From: Adiantum capillus-veneris
Taxonomy: Eukaryota > Streptophyta > Polypodiopsida > Polypodiales > Pteridaceae
Assembly (NCBI GenBank): GCA_014529385.2
Contig: CM043968.1
Location: 25,969,513 to 26,033,512 of the forward strand
Length of the DNA stretch: 64,000 bases
Reading direction: 5' to 3'
This document shows, one piece after another, positions 10,108-19,995 of this stretch. The translations under genes were made by a program, and so were the position numbers. The notes beneath the pieces were generated by a model. That model was not told where the DNA came from. It saw only the letters and a program-made list of their open reading frames with translations, and made no database searches. How positions within the stretch are numbered: position 1 is the stretch's first letter; each line of letters opens with the position of its first letter.

Positions 10108-10790
10108 TATCTCTCAAGATGGTATCCGTATGGATCCATCGAAGTTAGAGGTAATAAAAGCATGACCTAATCCGAGGAATCTACATGAGCTAAGAAGCTT
10201 TATTGGTATGTGTGCATACTATAGACGCTTCATAGCAAGATTTTCTCAAATAGTAGGACCATTACATGATTTAACAAAGAAGAACGTTAAGTATTCATGG
10301 ACTGCTAAGGAGCAAAAATCTTTTGGCATGCTCAAAGAGAATCTTACCTCTCAACCAGTCCTCATGCTTCCGAATCTCTCAAAGCCATTTGAGGTCCAAT
10401 GTGATGCTTGTGGTGATTGCCTTGGAGCAGTCTTGCTTCAAGAAGGGCATGCCATAGCATATGAGAGCCGAAGGCTCAATACGGATGAACAGATCTTGGG
10501 CATTTATGAGAAAGAGCTTTTAGCTGTTCTACATGCCCTAGACACATGGAAGCACTATTTATTGGGGACTCCATTCATTTTTCGAACAGACCACCAAAGT
10601 CTCAAGTACTTCATGACACAAACCAAGCTTTCCGACAAACAAATGAGGTGGGAAAATTTTCTTTCGCAAGTTTATTTTCATATTGCTCAAATTGCTGGTA
10701 AGCACAATCAAGTGGCCAATGCACTTTCACGACGACCAAAAGTCAATGCGGTGTCTATAGCAACTCACAATGATCTATCTTCCACGATAG
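10108..10790 (+). pseudogene. Element A RT thumb/RNase H region
   Basis: After the deletion the frame gives LSQDGIRMDPSKLEVI and then, from 10208, a long open stretch (239 codons to 10927). It includes the connection motif MCAYYRRFIARFSQIVGPL and the RNase H-type core: FEVQCDACGDCLGAVLLQ, AYESRRL, EKELLAVLHAL, WKHYLLG and FRTDHQSL. RNase H would remove the RNA strand during replication. The acidic residues D (DACGD), E (EKELL) and D (RTDHQSL) are retained, so this is the best-kept domain of the copy. It is useless without a palm domain. Confidence 0.85.
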
Positions 10791-11770
10791 ATGAGTATGC
10801 TATTGACCGTGACTTTAAAGATGTAATGTCATCCCTTGCTTTGGGGAAGAAAGAGGAACCATTCACCTTTGCAGGATGGTTATCTTCTCCATGGCAATAC
10901 GCCATGTGTTACCCACTCCCTTCATGAGAAAGTCATGTATGAATCCCATGATCCTCCCTATGCGTAGCATAGAGGCATTCAATCTACTCTTTGAGGAGTA
11001 GAGACATACTTCTATTGGCCTACCATGAAAGTGGACATACAAGAGTATGTTTCAAAATGTGTGGTATGCCAAAAAACTAAGTATGATAGAGGGAAGAAAC
11101 CTGGATTACTCCAACCATTGCCAATCCCTAATTCACCATGGGAGAGTATATCCATGGATCTTATCTTTGGATTACCCAAGTCTATCCATGGGAATACGGG
11201 AATATGGACAATAGTCGACAGGTTTAGCAAGCAAGCACACTTTATTCCTGTCAAAAAGACTATTAAGGCACACCAAATGGCAACCATCTTCATATCTCAT
11301 ATTTTCAAACACCATGGAGTACCAACACCCATCATGTCAGATAGAGATCCTAGAATGACCAGTAATTTTGGAAAGGTCTCTTTGAAAATCTAGGTACAAT
11401 ATTGAATTTCTCTTTGGTCTACCATCCACAAACGGATGGCTAAAGTGAGATAGCCAATCTTACAATACTCGATCTACTAAAGACTTATGTTACAGAAGTA
11501 GATCAACGATCACAATGGGAGAAGTACTTACCCCTTTTAGAGTATGCGTACAATAATATTGTCCATACTACTACAAGAAAAGCACCTTTTGAGATCATAG
11601 AGGAAAGACCTAAAAGTCCCTTGCTGCTTAAAGTACATGGGAAGATCTTTGCTATTGATGAGTATAGCCGTGACCTACAAGAATCTTTTTAAAAGGTTAA
11701 GGAGGCTATATCCATCTCTCAACAAAGGCAAAAAGCTGTTGCTGATAAGCACAGAAGGGCCTTGACGTTC
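10791..11770 (+). pseudogene. Element A integrase, broken
   Basis: The region after RNase H is interrupted by stops at 10925 and beyond. From 11025 the zinc-binding half (C..CQKTKYDRG), the start of the catalytic core (WESISMDLIFGLP, first D) and VDRFSKQAHFIPVKK are open. The second D (SDRDPRMTSNF) is followed by a frameshift at about 11370. Remnants with the third acidic position (TDG*SEIANL) follow to about 11690. Integrase would insert the element's DNA. Several stops make this copy dead. Confidence 0.8.
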
Positions 11771-12232
11771 AAATAAAATTAATGGGTCTTACTTAAGTTT
11801 CCCAAGGATCGATTGAGGCAAACAACGGGCAAAAATCCTACGCGCCATCAAAAGCATTATACTAAATTAGCAAAAAGATACTATGGTCCTTTTCAAATCT
11901 TGAAGCTAATCAATGACATGGCTTATCAACTCGAGTTGCCCAGCCATTGGCTTATACACAAAGCTTTTCATGTGAGCCTACTTAAGCACTACAAAGAAGA
12001 GCCACCAATAGAACCAATTATTAAGACCGTCCAGAAATCGAAGACCAAGAAGAGGCGCTACAACCCAAAGCTATCCTTCGACATGAAGACAAGGTACTAC
12101 GGCATGGTAAGATTATCCAACAGTATCTTATTAAGTTCAAAAATTATCCATTTGAAGATGTTAAATGGATGCAAGGAATACAGCTTAAGGATAGTATGAA
12201 CCTTGTCAATGCTCACAATGTTGCACTAGAGT
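11771..12232 (+). pseudogene. Element A integrase C-terminus and chromodomain, frameshifted
   Basis: From 11813 the frame shows the gypsy integrase C-terminal block ([37 protein letters not shown]). A shift near 12050 then leads into a chromodomain-like tail ([26 protein letters not shown]) that ends at the stop around 12230. This tail places the element among chromoviruses, in which the domain steers insertion toward marked chromatin. Confidence 0.75.
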
Positions 12233-12586
12233 AAGCAAATGTAAATGCTTTCTAAATAAACAATGTTTTTTTCTTATAAGACTAATCCTCTTTTGTGCAC
12301 AAATTTAAACAGTATGTATGCTTAGAATCATGTTTGTGATGATGACATCACTCAAACACCAATTAGAATTTGTCGCTCTACTTTGGGAGTATGATATGGA
12401 CTAAAGAGCAGACATGCTTGCGGCAACCACGTCTCCCAAGCACCAAATGGACTAGTCATCCATTCTGGAATGATGTTGCAGGGTGAAAAGGGATCCTCTA
12501 CCCGCTAAGAAACGTAGACTAATGACTAAGACTTTATCTCTTCTACCTCATAGTCAAGGACGACTATGATTTCAAGAGAGAGGTAA
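12233..12586 (+). other. Element A 3' untranslated part with polypurine tract
   Basis: There is no coding frame. The segment ends with CAAGAGAGAGGTAA directly before the LTR TG at 12587, the plus-strand priming tract. The same arrangement, complemented, lies right of the element B LTR at 21369. Confidence 0.7.
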
Positions 12587-13230
12587 TGTCATAAAATCTA
12601 ATATCTAACCAACCCAAATGATTTTCTCATATTAAGCTGATCATTTAATGTGGGAGAATAAACAGGAACAAGGGTTAGAATATAAACATGTGCTTATGGA
12701 TCTGTCTCAACACGGGGCCAAGGTTAAAAGGGGTCGAAATGAGAGATGGTATGTTAAAGAGCAATGCTACCTAATGGAGCTTAAAGACCGTAGGGTTAGC
12801 TTCATTAAAGACCTCCAAAAGGTAGTGTCCAAAAGTCCTTTGACCTTAGGCAAGCTAGGGCTGACCTTGAGGTGGGAATTCTACCCAAGCATGAAGTGCT
12901 TGTTGGCTTGCTAAGTGTTAGTGGGAACTTACCCAAAAGCTTGAGGTGTTTCCCACATGCTTAAATGACTAAAGTTCTTGAAGTATTCAATTCAAAGATA
13001 GCTCTCAAAAGGCATCAACGTTTCCATGCTTGATTGATTAAGTCCTTGAAGTATTTAATTCAACCAAATGATTAATAAGCATAAAAGACACATGCTCAAA
13101 TGATCATCCACATGTGGCCCTCATGACGTGTTTGAATGCTTTTGGATAGGTTTTAAAGGGGTCCAATGAGAATTTAGATACATAAAAATAAATAATTAAG
13201 TTCTTTCTCTCAAAGAGGAAAAAGAGGACA
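12587..13230 (+). mobile_element. Element A, 3' LTR, first part
   Basis: It matches 5943-6584 of the 5' LTR closely and stops at AAAGAGGACA (13221-13230), where the nested element begins. The last five bases, GGACA, are the target duplication and recur at 19202-19206. Confidence 0.9.
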
Positions 13231-13885
13231 TGTTATAGAAATGATATTTTATGATTTATTGTAGCTGACATGTGGAAAAGACTAGAGCGAGCTAGGGCTA
13301 TGTGAATGGAAATATATATATATATATTGTACATTTTATTATTCAAGTGCTCTTTATGAGCTTTGGTCATTTATGATCGGCCGGCCAGTTTGTACTCACA
13401 TTTGATCATTCAAGAAATCTATAAATGAAATACGTGCAAGAGGGAAATGGTGACTCTTGCATGGAGGGAGATTGCACCCACTGTTTGCGTTGTTCTTCTC
13501 TCCTCTTCCCTCTTCTCTCTCGCCATGGCGGCGTAGCACTCCGCTCTAGGAGGTGCGCCTCACGCGCTCTCTTGCTCTCTCCCGCTCTCTGTCTCTCTAC
13601 TTGTGTTGGAAATGGTGACTCTTGCATGGGGGGAGATTGCACCCAGTGTTTGCGTTGTTCTTCTCTCCTCTTCCCTCTTCTCTCTCGTCGTGGCGGCGTA
13701 GCACTCCGCTCTAGGAGGTGCGCCTCACGCGCTCTCTTGCTCTCTCCCGCTCTCTGTCTCTCTACTTGTGTTGTGCTCGATTATGGATTTGTGCAAGTCG
13801 GCAGGTACGTAGATTTAGTTGTTTATGTCTTGCTATGTGCTATTTTCGAGTATTTTGCAGGGCAGCCAGGCTTCCGACTGTAGCA
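13231..13885 (+). mobile_element. Element N, 5' LTR (655 bp)
   Basis: TG...CA ended. It carries a (TA)n patch at about 13313-13327 and CGGCCGGCC near 13378. It is longer than its 3' partner (481 bp) mainly because of a 165-bp internal tandem duplication. Confidence 0.9.
13443..13772 (+). repeat. 165-bp tandem duplication inside one LTR
   Basis: Units 13443-13607 and 13608-13772 are nearly identical, from GGAAATGGTGACTCTTGCATG to TCTCTACTTGTGTT. The 3' LTR of the same element has a single unit (about 18930-19092). The two LTRs are identical at insertion, so the duplication arose in the 5' copy afterwards or the 3' copy lost a unit. Confidence 0.9.
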
Positions 13886-13886
13886 G

Positions 13887-13898
13887 TGGTATCAAAGC
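13887..13898 (+). promoter_or_regulatory. Primer binding site of element N
   Basis: TGGTATCAAAGC lies one base after the LTR end. It differs at one base from the standard tRNA-iMet site TGGTATCAGAGC. Confidence 0.75.
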
Positions 13899-15720
13899 GT
13901 AGATCATCACTCCTGGTGTACATGAATCATGGCAACAAGGATCTCTATGCACCATTAACATGAAGATAAGTTTTCCCTTTTATGATTATCTCTAATTATA
14001 TTTCACGATTCTTCTCTGCTCTGGGATATGAAGAGGCCTTTTTTTTCTGTTATTGAAAGCCTTCATGCAAGTATCGAGCAGTTCTTGTATAGTGGTTGAA
14101 TAGATCCTATGTGTACTATTTGATTAGTCGACATAGGCTATTGTTAGAGTAGAAGATATGGTACTTAGATAGGAGCATATATGTGTAAGAATCATATAAT
14201 TTCCAATGTTGTACGAATAATCTCTAGAGATCTGTAAAAAAATTGACTGAGTTTGAAGGAGTAGAAGACGGGAACAGAGAAGAAGAGCCGTCGTCAATGA
14301 ATTTTAGCGCTCTAGGAACAATCTCAGGAGTTGGAGAAGGCGAAGCATCCGAGCAATTTTTCTCATTAGTATCACAACCCTAAGAGTCCTCGACGAATTT
14401 CCAAAAGAGGTGTGCTCAAGATATAATTTAGAGCAGTAATAGTGCATCTGGGATAGAAACTTCAAAAGTCTCAATTTCAATATAGTGTCTGTAGATAGAG
14501 CCGCCATCACAACCGGCACCAAGCATCGAGTTTGCAGCACTGGATAGCATGGCAAGAGCCGATGTTCATCACCCCTAACCTGGCCCGCATGCACTAGCAA
14601 ACTGAACGTCGCTTGGCCACCTATTTGTGAGCCAACAACACACACACACACACGTGGGCTGCTATCCTCATTCGCAGGCCAACTCCCAACTAGACGTCCT
14701 CAAATCTCCTACCGCCATGCAACTCACCAGCCCGCACCAACTTTGACATGCAGTTTCCTCACTTCGCATGCCATGCAAAATCTCTCTCTCGACTGTCGTT
14801 TTCTCTCTTCTTCTCCCCCTGCGTACTCCAGTTGCCATCAATTGCGCACCACCCATGAAGGCTTTTTTTTTTTTTTTTTGACACAAACCTGTCACCCACT
14901 CTCAAGTGCCGACTTCCTTTTCTCATTCGTGAACAGAAACACACGCATGCAGAACCCCTTTTCGACTATTGGTTGTCGACCACTATCAGTCATCGAAACT
15001 TTCTGTATCTCTCTCTCTTTCCCCCTCCTAGTCAGACCCCCCGTCTATGTCTTTGGCGTAGCCGCTGCTGATAGTATTCTCTCTATCTCCCACTCATTCG
15101 AATAGTCACAGCCACCACTTTACCCATGCAATAGAGCAGCACCGCCAACTTCCTTCCAAACGAGTCTTTTTACGTCCGCCAACCACTCCCATGCAGTGCT
15201 TCTTTCACTCACCACCTGGTCCTCACTTTAACCTGGCGCCTTAGACTAACTCGGCCATCCCGTCACTTACCAACGGCTGCATGGCAGCTAGCACTCATTC
15301 TGAGGCTCGGCTCCAGCCCACACACTCCTTAAGTAAACTTTGCGGCGCAGTCTTTTTTTTTACTGCTCACGACCACACCAGTTTTTATTTTTATTATTTT
15401 CCCACTCAATGGCCATGAAACTCTACCTCTCTCTCTCGTCAACTGACAGCTACACAGCACATAACACCACTACACCCTCTCTTTCTCTTTTCCCCACGCT
15501 CTCAGAACCGCCACCTTTTCTATCTTTTTTGAGCACCCATGCAACAGTTGATTGGAGACCTTCCCTCCTTCTCGTCCCCAGACTGGAGCGCACACAATGC
15601 ATCTGTAGCGGGCATGCAGCACTCGCCTTCCTGCATTCACATGATGCCACGGTACCACTGATCATTGCTTCTTATGTAATAAGCTGCAATATTGGTGTGA
15701 CTCCATGGGATCCATTGCAC
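13899..15720 (+). other. Element N interior, no recognisable gene
   Basis: CT-rich and low-complexity sequence with a (CA)n patch at about 14637-14653 and a 17-base T tract near 14863. Open frames here (for example 14743-15105 and the first half of 15340-16125) are Ser/Leu/Pro-rich with no domain. It may be a captured untranslated or promoter region, but that cannot be shown. Confidence 0.5.
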
Positions 15721-15729
15721 GTCCATGCC

Positions 15730-16560
15730 CCCTTGCACACTCGACCTAGTTATTGTGAACGAACGGATTCCCGGCAAGCAGTTTCTGTGGAGGAGTCTCT
15801 ATGGAGAGCACAAGCCATGTTTGATGCTGATGCTGATGTGATCTTTGCGGATGCATTGTGTTCCAAAGATAAGCTGTGCGATTTTTGTAAGATTGTACAT
15901 GGTACAACCAAAATGGAAACCATGCTGTTGGAAGGTGGGAGAACCCATTCTGCCTCCCATAGAACTGGAGGATTTGGGATTCACAATTGTGGCTTACCCA
16001 TAATCGCTTATGGGTGTATCGATTATGCCAATGCAGGATGCTTTATGTGTTCTAAAGAGTGGTCGCATGCCACCTCCAACAGACCTCCCTTCTTTGGCGG
16101 ATATCCAAAAGGTTGTGGGTTTTGAGAGGTGTTCTGAGGAGCAGAGCAGCTACTCTACTTCGTCACGTCCAGAATTTGATATACAACAAGACATGCAATT
16201 CCTAGCAATTGATGCAGATATGTCTTTAGAGCCTTCTCCCATATGTGTTTCTCCTCTGTCTCAAACAAATGCACAGTCCAATTATGAGGGTTTTGGCATC
16301 AACTTGGTTGTTCCAAATGTGCTCTTAGAATCAAAAGATGAACATTTCACTAGCCAAGATTTGGTTTCATACACTATGTGTTAAAGTCACTACTAATAAT
16401 GGAGCCGTGACGCTTGATGTCAAAATTTTGGTGAGGCATTGTGAGCACACAGTTTCCATGGTGCCCTTCGGACCCTCTCTCCTCTTCTCGAGTGGAATTG
16501 ATCTCCGCAAAATCACGAGTGCCAACGGAGCAGAATGAGAATCATAGTTATTAAATGTAT
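15730..16560 (+). pseudogene. Captured PEP-mutase/isocitrate-lyase superfamily gene fragment (carboxyvinyl-carboxyphosphonate phosphorylmutase-like)
   Basis: Plant members of this superfamily are annotated as carboxyvinyl-carboxyphosphonate phosphorylmutase-like. They act on C-C or C-P bonds of small organic acids. The fragment reads RTDSRQAVSVEESLWRAQAM, then DADVIFADALCSKD, FCKIVHGTTKM and LEGGRT. After a one-base shift near 15940 it continues ELEDLGFTIVAYP, a stop, SLMGVSIMPMQDAL, LKSGRMPPPTDLPS and ADIQKVVGFE. This is the family's C-terminal barrel half. A plant-type C-terminal extension (KVTTNNGAVTLDVKI) follows to about 16540. The N-terminal half with the usual active-site loop is absent. 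It is uninterrupted by introns, has at least one stop and two shifts, and sits inside a retroelement. A poly(A) run follows at 16650, so capture from spliced mRNA is likely. Confidence 0.85.
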
Positions 16561-16649
16561 TTGAGCTCTTTGACTTTATTGATTGTTGGTAGGCTTAAGC
16601 TAGTCATAAAATGATTGTAATGGAGAGCAAGTCGATCAAACATGGTAGC

Positions 16650-16659
16650 AAAAAAAAAA
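16650..16659 (+). other. A10 tract, possible remnant of captured poly(A) tail
   Basis: Ten consecutive A lie about 100 bp after the end of the captured coding sequence, following a short AT-rich stretch resembling a 3' untranslated region. The position fits a template switch off a polyadenylated mRNA, but a short A run could also be chance. Confidence 0.4.
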
Positions 16660-18704
16660 GGGTGAAATATTTGTAGGAGACACTGGAGAGAGTGTGTAAG
16701 TGCACATGCTCACAATAATCTGCATATGGGTGCTTCATCCTTGGGAAAATCCCTCAAGATCAGTGTGATTATATGCACCCGAATCACTATCATCAACCTC
16801 ATGCACATTGATGATACGAAAGATAGCCTCTTCTCTAGAGCATTCACAATTTGTTTTACACCGACAATGATTTAACTTTGAGCTTGACAAGAAACTCTTC
16901 TTCCCTATGTTAATTGATCTAAATCTTCCTTGTGCACTGCTAATAGATCAAATTTTTTATTTTTTATTTCTTTTGTCATTATCCATTGCCTCTTGGCACT
17001 TGCACATAAAATATGATCTATTTTGTATAAATAGACTATTCAAATCTGTAAAATCTACAAAATTTGAAAGAAGTTTTCTACTACAAAAGAAAACATTTCT
17101 CTCTCCTCACATACCCTCGGCCAAATGATGTAAGATGGTCTCCTTAACAATACTTTAATGTAATTTCATTTGCAGTTTGGTACGCTTGCAATTATTTCCA
17201 CTATTGCACTATACGTTCCTAAATTTGTTATTGGAGTTTAGACAGCTACGAATATTTATGGTTACGTACTTACTCTTATGTTAAAATTAAAAACCAAAAT
17301 CCTCGTATCATGAGTCATACTTTTGTTTGTATATGGACCCATCATCATCACCATATACCTGAGTATTTATTATGCGGTTAACCTGTTAATAAATTTAATA
17401 AGAAATCTTTTTTTAGGGCTTTGTCTTTGAGAAACATGTTTGCAGATAAACCTAAGTACAAGGCTACCATATTGTAGACCCTCCAACTATAAATTCCCCT
17501 ACCTTGGTTATGGGTTCTGATAAATTCATGCTTGTTATATTTAATTTCTTTTCAGTAAGTCTTCTTACAGATATTCTCACAACTCTATAACCCGAATTGT
17601 CAGTTTTAAAATCAATAGCCTCAAGATATCCGCCTTTTGGCTATGTAAATTTAGTGTATGATTAGATTGTTGTTAAATTTAATACAAAGTCGTTTTTAGT
17701 GCTTTGTTTTCTTTGACAAGTTTTGTAGATAAAATCTAAATACAATGTTCTCATATCAAGCTCCAGGTATGTCATTTCTTACTGCATTCTGATAATACCC
17801 CTCTTGAAACATTATTACAATGCCAGGTGCAACTTTCTATTATTTGTGCCTATTCCCACACACACACACACCGATATATATTTTTTCAAAAAATAGAATA
17901 CCCTCCTGGTATGTACATCAAATACATTCCTCTTTTCATATTTCAATTCTCGGCATTGTGTTCTAAGCTGCATACTCAAAGACTACTAAGGTCATGACTT
18001 CTAATTATATTGAAAGGTAATTTTTACTGAGCTAACTTGTCTAAAAGGTATGCAGCTACTCATGTGAGCTAAGGTGCTTTGGGATACTAGGAAAATTGTT
18101 TGTAAATACTTTGTCACATAAGCATACTCCAATTTTGTGTCAAACAGGTAGTAGATGTTTTGTTTTTTATGCCTGGTCTAGTCCATTGGTCACATGCACA
18201 CAGATTCTCCGATTTAGGCAGTGTGTACATACTCATCTTGGTGCAGATCCACCAATTTAGACAGCACATCTTATTGGTGTAGATTCGCCGATTTAGGAAA
18301 CACCGATCACAAAATCATGCTACAGTGCTGGCCACCACTGTGACTGGTATGATTTTGTCACCCGTGTATAGAAAATGAAAGATATTTTGAATTTGGATTT
18401 GGAATTGGTACATGATGACTTACTGTTGCGACGGTATTTATGGAAGTGAACTTGAGATTGATGAGAATTGATTTATACAATGATGAGTGTGACCAATGAT
18501 ATTCTGATTCATCAGGGTATGATATATACTGCTTATTCTAGTGGTATGGGACACTAGAATAGGTAGTATGTGGATGACGATAGGCATAAGCTAATGTTTT
18601 TTAGTTTCATATATTATGTGATGTTTTTGGCACAACATACTAATCACTGTTTTTGACAAGTAATGTTTGCAGATTTTTATCTTCGCCAACTGAGGACAGT
18701 TGCT
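16660..18704 (+). other. Element N interior, AT-rich non-coding
   Basis: There is no open frame above about 73 codons and no recognisable domain. It includes a short (CA)n near 17858-17872 and a degenerate three-unit repeat at 18200-18300 (annotated separately). Confidence 0.6.
18200..18300 (+). repeat. Three degenerate tandem units (about 42-46 bp)
   Basis: GATTCTCCGATTTAGGCAG, GATCCACCAATTTAGACAG and GATTCGCCGATTTAGGAAA occur in series, each followed by a similar spacer (ACATCTTATTGGTG-like). Confidence 0.6.
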
Positions 18705-19201
18705 TTCCAACGGAGAGGTATGTTATAGAAATGATATTTTATGATTTATTGCAGCTGACAGGTGGAAAAGACTAGACCGAGCTAGGGCTATGCGAATGGA
18801 AATATATATATAGTGTACATTTTATTATTCAAGTGCTCTTTATGAGCTTTGGCCATTTATGACCGGCCGGCCAGTTTGTACTCACATTTGACCATTCAAG
18901 AAATCTATAAATGAAATACGTGCAAGAGGGAAATGGTGACTCTTGCACGGGGGGGGATTGCACCGAGTGTTTGCGTTGTTCTTCTCTCCTCTTCCCTCTT
19001 CTCTCTCGTCGTGGCGGCGTAGCACTCCGTTCTAGGAGGTGCGCCTCACGCGCTCTCTTGCTCTCTCCCGCTCTCTGACTCTCTACTTGTGTTGTGCTCG
19101 ATTATGGATCAAGTTGGCAGGTACGTAGATTTAGTCGTTTATGTCTTGCTATGTGCTACTTTCGAGTATTTTGCAGGGTAGCCAGGCTTCCGATTGTAGT
19201 A
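18705..19201 (+). mobile_element. Element N polypurine tract and 3' LTR (481 bp)
   Basis: CCAACGGAGAGGTA (18707-18720) precedes TGTTATAG at 18721. The LTR ends TGTAGTA at 19201, one base changed from TGTAGCA in the 5' copy. The 5-bp duplication GGACA follows. Confidence 0.88.
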
Positions 19202-19206
19202 GGACA

Positions 19207-19995
19207 CTTGTCCAAATGAAATAATAAAATAATATGAGAGAGAGAGAGAGAGGTAGCCCAAGCATGAAAGGGGGGGTATACTCTCCCACACACACACACA
19301 CATTCTCTCATTGTGTGGAGTGCAAAGTTCAAGAGATCCATCTCCTTCTCCAAGCTTGTTGAGAAGTGGAGAGTCTACACCAACACTCTTGGCTATGGAA
19401 TGCAAATCCAACAAATATCCATGCTTCAATGCTTAAGCTTGCCATCTTTTTCATCTTCATTACTATGATATTATGCTATGCTAAGCAAGAAGAGTGATGA
19501 TAAGTGAGGAACTATTTCTTTCTCCTATGGATGATTCTTCTTCCTCTTCCCTAACCATCATTCCCCACTAGCTCTCTCCACCTTCGAAGGTGTTTGAGGC
19601 CTTGGGGCTGAGGCTTGGGATAGTTAATGTTTTTTGCAAAGTTTATGTTAAGCTCGTGATGCATGAAGCTTTCCATATTCGTAGCATCACCAAGGTCACA
19701 AGGAACACAAAGATTGTATTGTACCAAGTCTCTTAATGGGAGAATCTATAATACAAACGCCTTTTGGAGGGGGGACCGGCTCCAAGTAAATCTGGTCCTC
19801 AACTATTGTCATGTTCTCTAATACTCTCTCTCTCTTGCAAAACTATTGTTCATGCCAAGTTAATTGAGTACTATTTTCATGTTGCTACCATCATTGAAGT
19901 TCATTCTCTATGTTCTCAAAATAATCTCACAAAAATGCTCACTCTAATTCTGTTAATTCCGCTATTCTCAAAGTTCATAGGCCATTTTCATTACA
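19207..19995 (+). mobile_element. Element A, 3' LTR, second part
   Basis: The sequence resumes exactly where the first part stopped (ACTTGTCCAAATGAAATAATA matches 6591 onward). It runs with (GA)n and (CA)n tracts to CATTTTCATTACA at 19995. The GGACCGG...CTGGTCC inverted pair is present at 19773-19798, with one change that still allows G-U pairing. Confidence 0.9.

Larger units (their letters stand above)
13231..19201 (+). mobile_element. Nested non-autonomous LTR element N carrying a host gene fragment
   Basis: The 5' LTR (13231-13885) and 3' LTR (18721-19201) begin with the same TGTTATAGAAATGATATTTT and end TGTAGCA and TGTAGTA. They are flanked by identical 5-bp duplications GGACA (13226-13230 and 19202-19206). 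A tRNA-Met primer binding site follows the 5' LTR and a purine tract precedes the 3' LTR, so it moved by retrotransposition. The 4.8-kb interior has no gag, protease, integrase or reverse transcriptase. Its only recognisable coding sequence is part of a plant PEP-mutase-superfamily gene. It depended on proteins supplied by another element. Confidence 0.9.
5943..19995 (+). mobile_element. Ty3/gypsy chromodomain element A (with nested insertion)
   Basis: The element is bounded by a 5' LTR (5943-7399) and a 3' LTR (12587-13230 plus 19207-19995). The two begin with the same TGTCATAAAATCTAATATC and end CATTTTCATTACA. The order gag, protease, reverse transcriptase, RNase H, integrase, chromodomain defines Ty3/gypsy. 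All genes carry stops, shifts or deletions, so it is dead. Flanks are CAGGA on the left and CGGAA on the right, so no clean target duplication remains, probably because the right end abuts a second element. Net length without the nested element is about 8.1 kb. Confidence 0.9.

Noticed and set aside
14743-15105. Possible Ser-rich protein in element N
   Set aside because: Low-complexity CT-rich sequence, no start context or domain, no homologous look.
15340-15729. N-terminal half of the 261-codon open frame containing the captured gene
   Set aside because: It does not resemble the family's N-terminus. The homology starts only around 15730, so the open frame is partly accidental.
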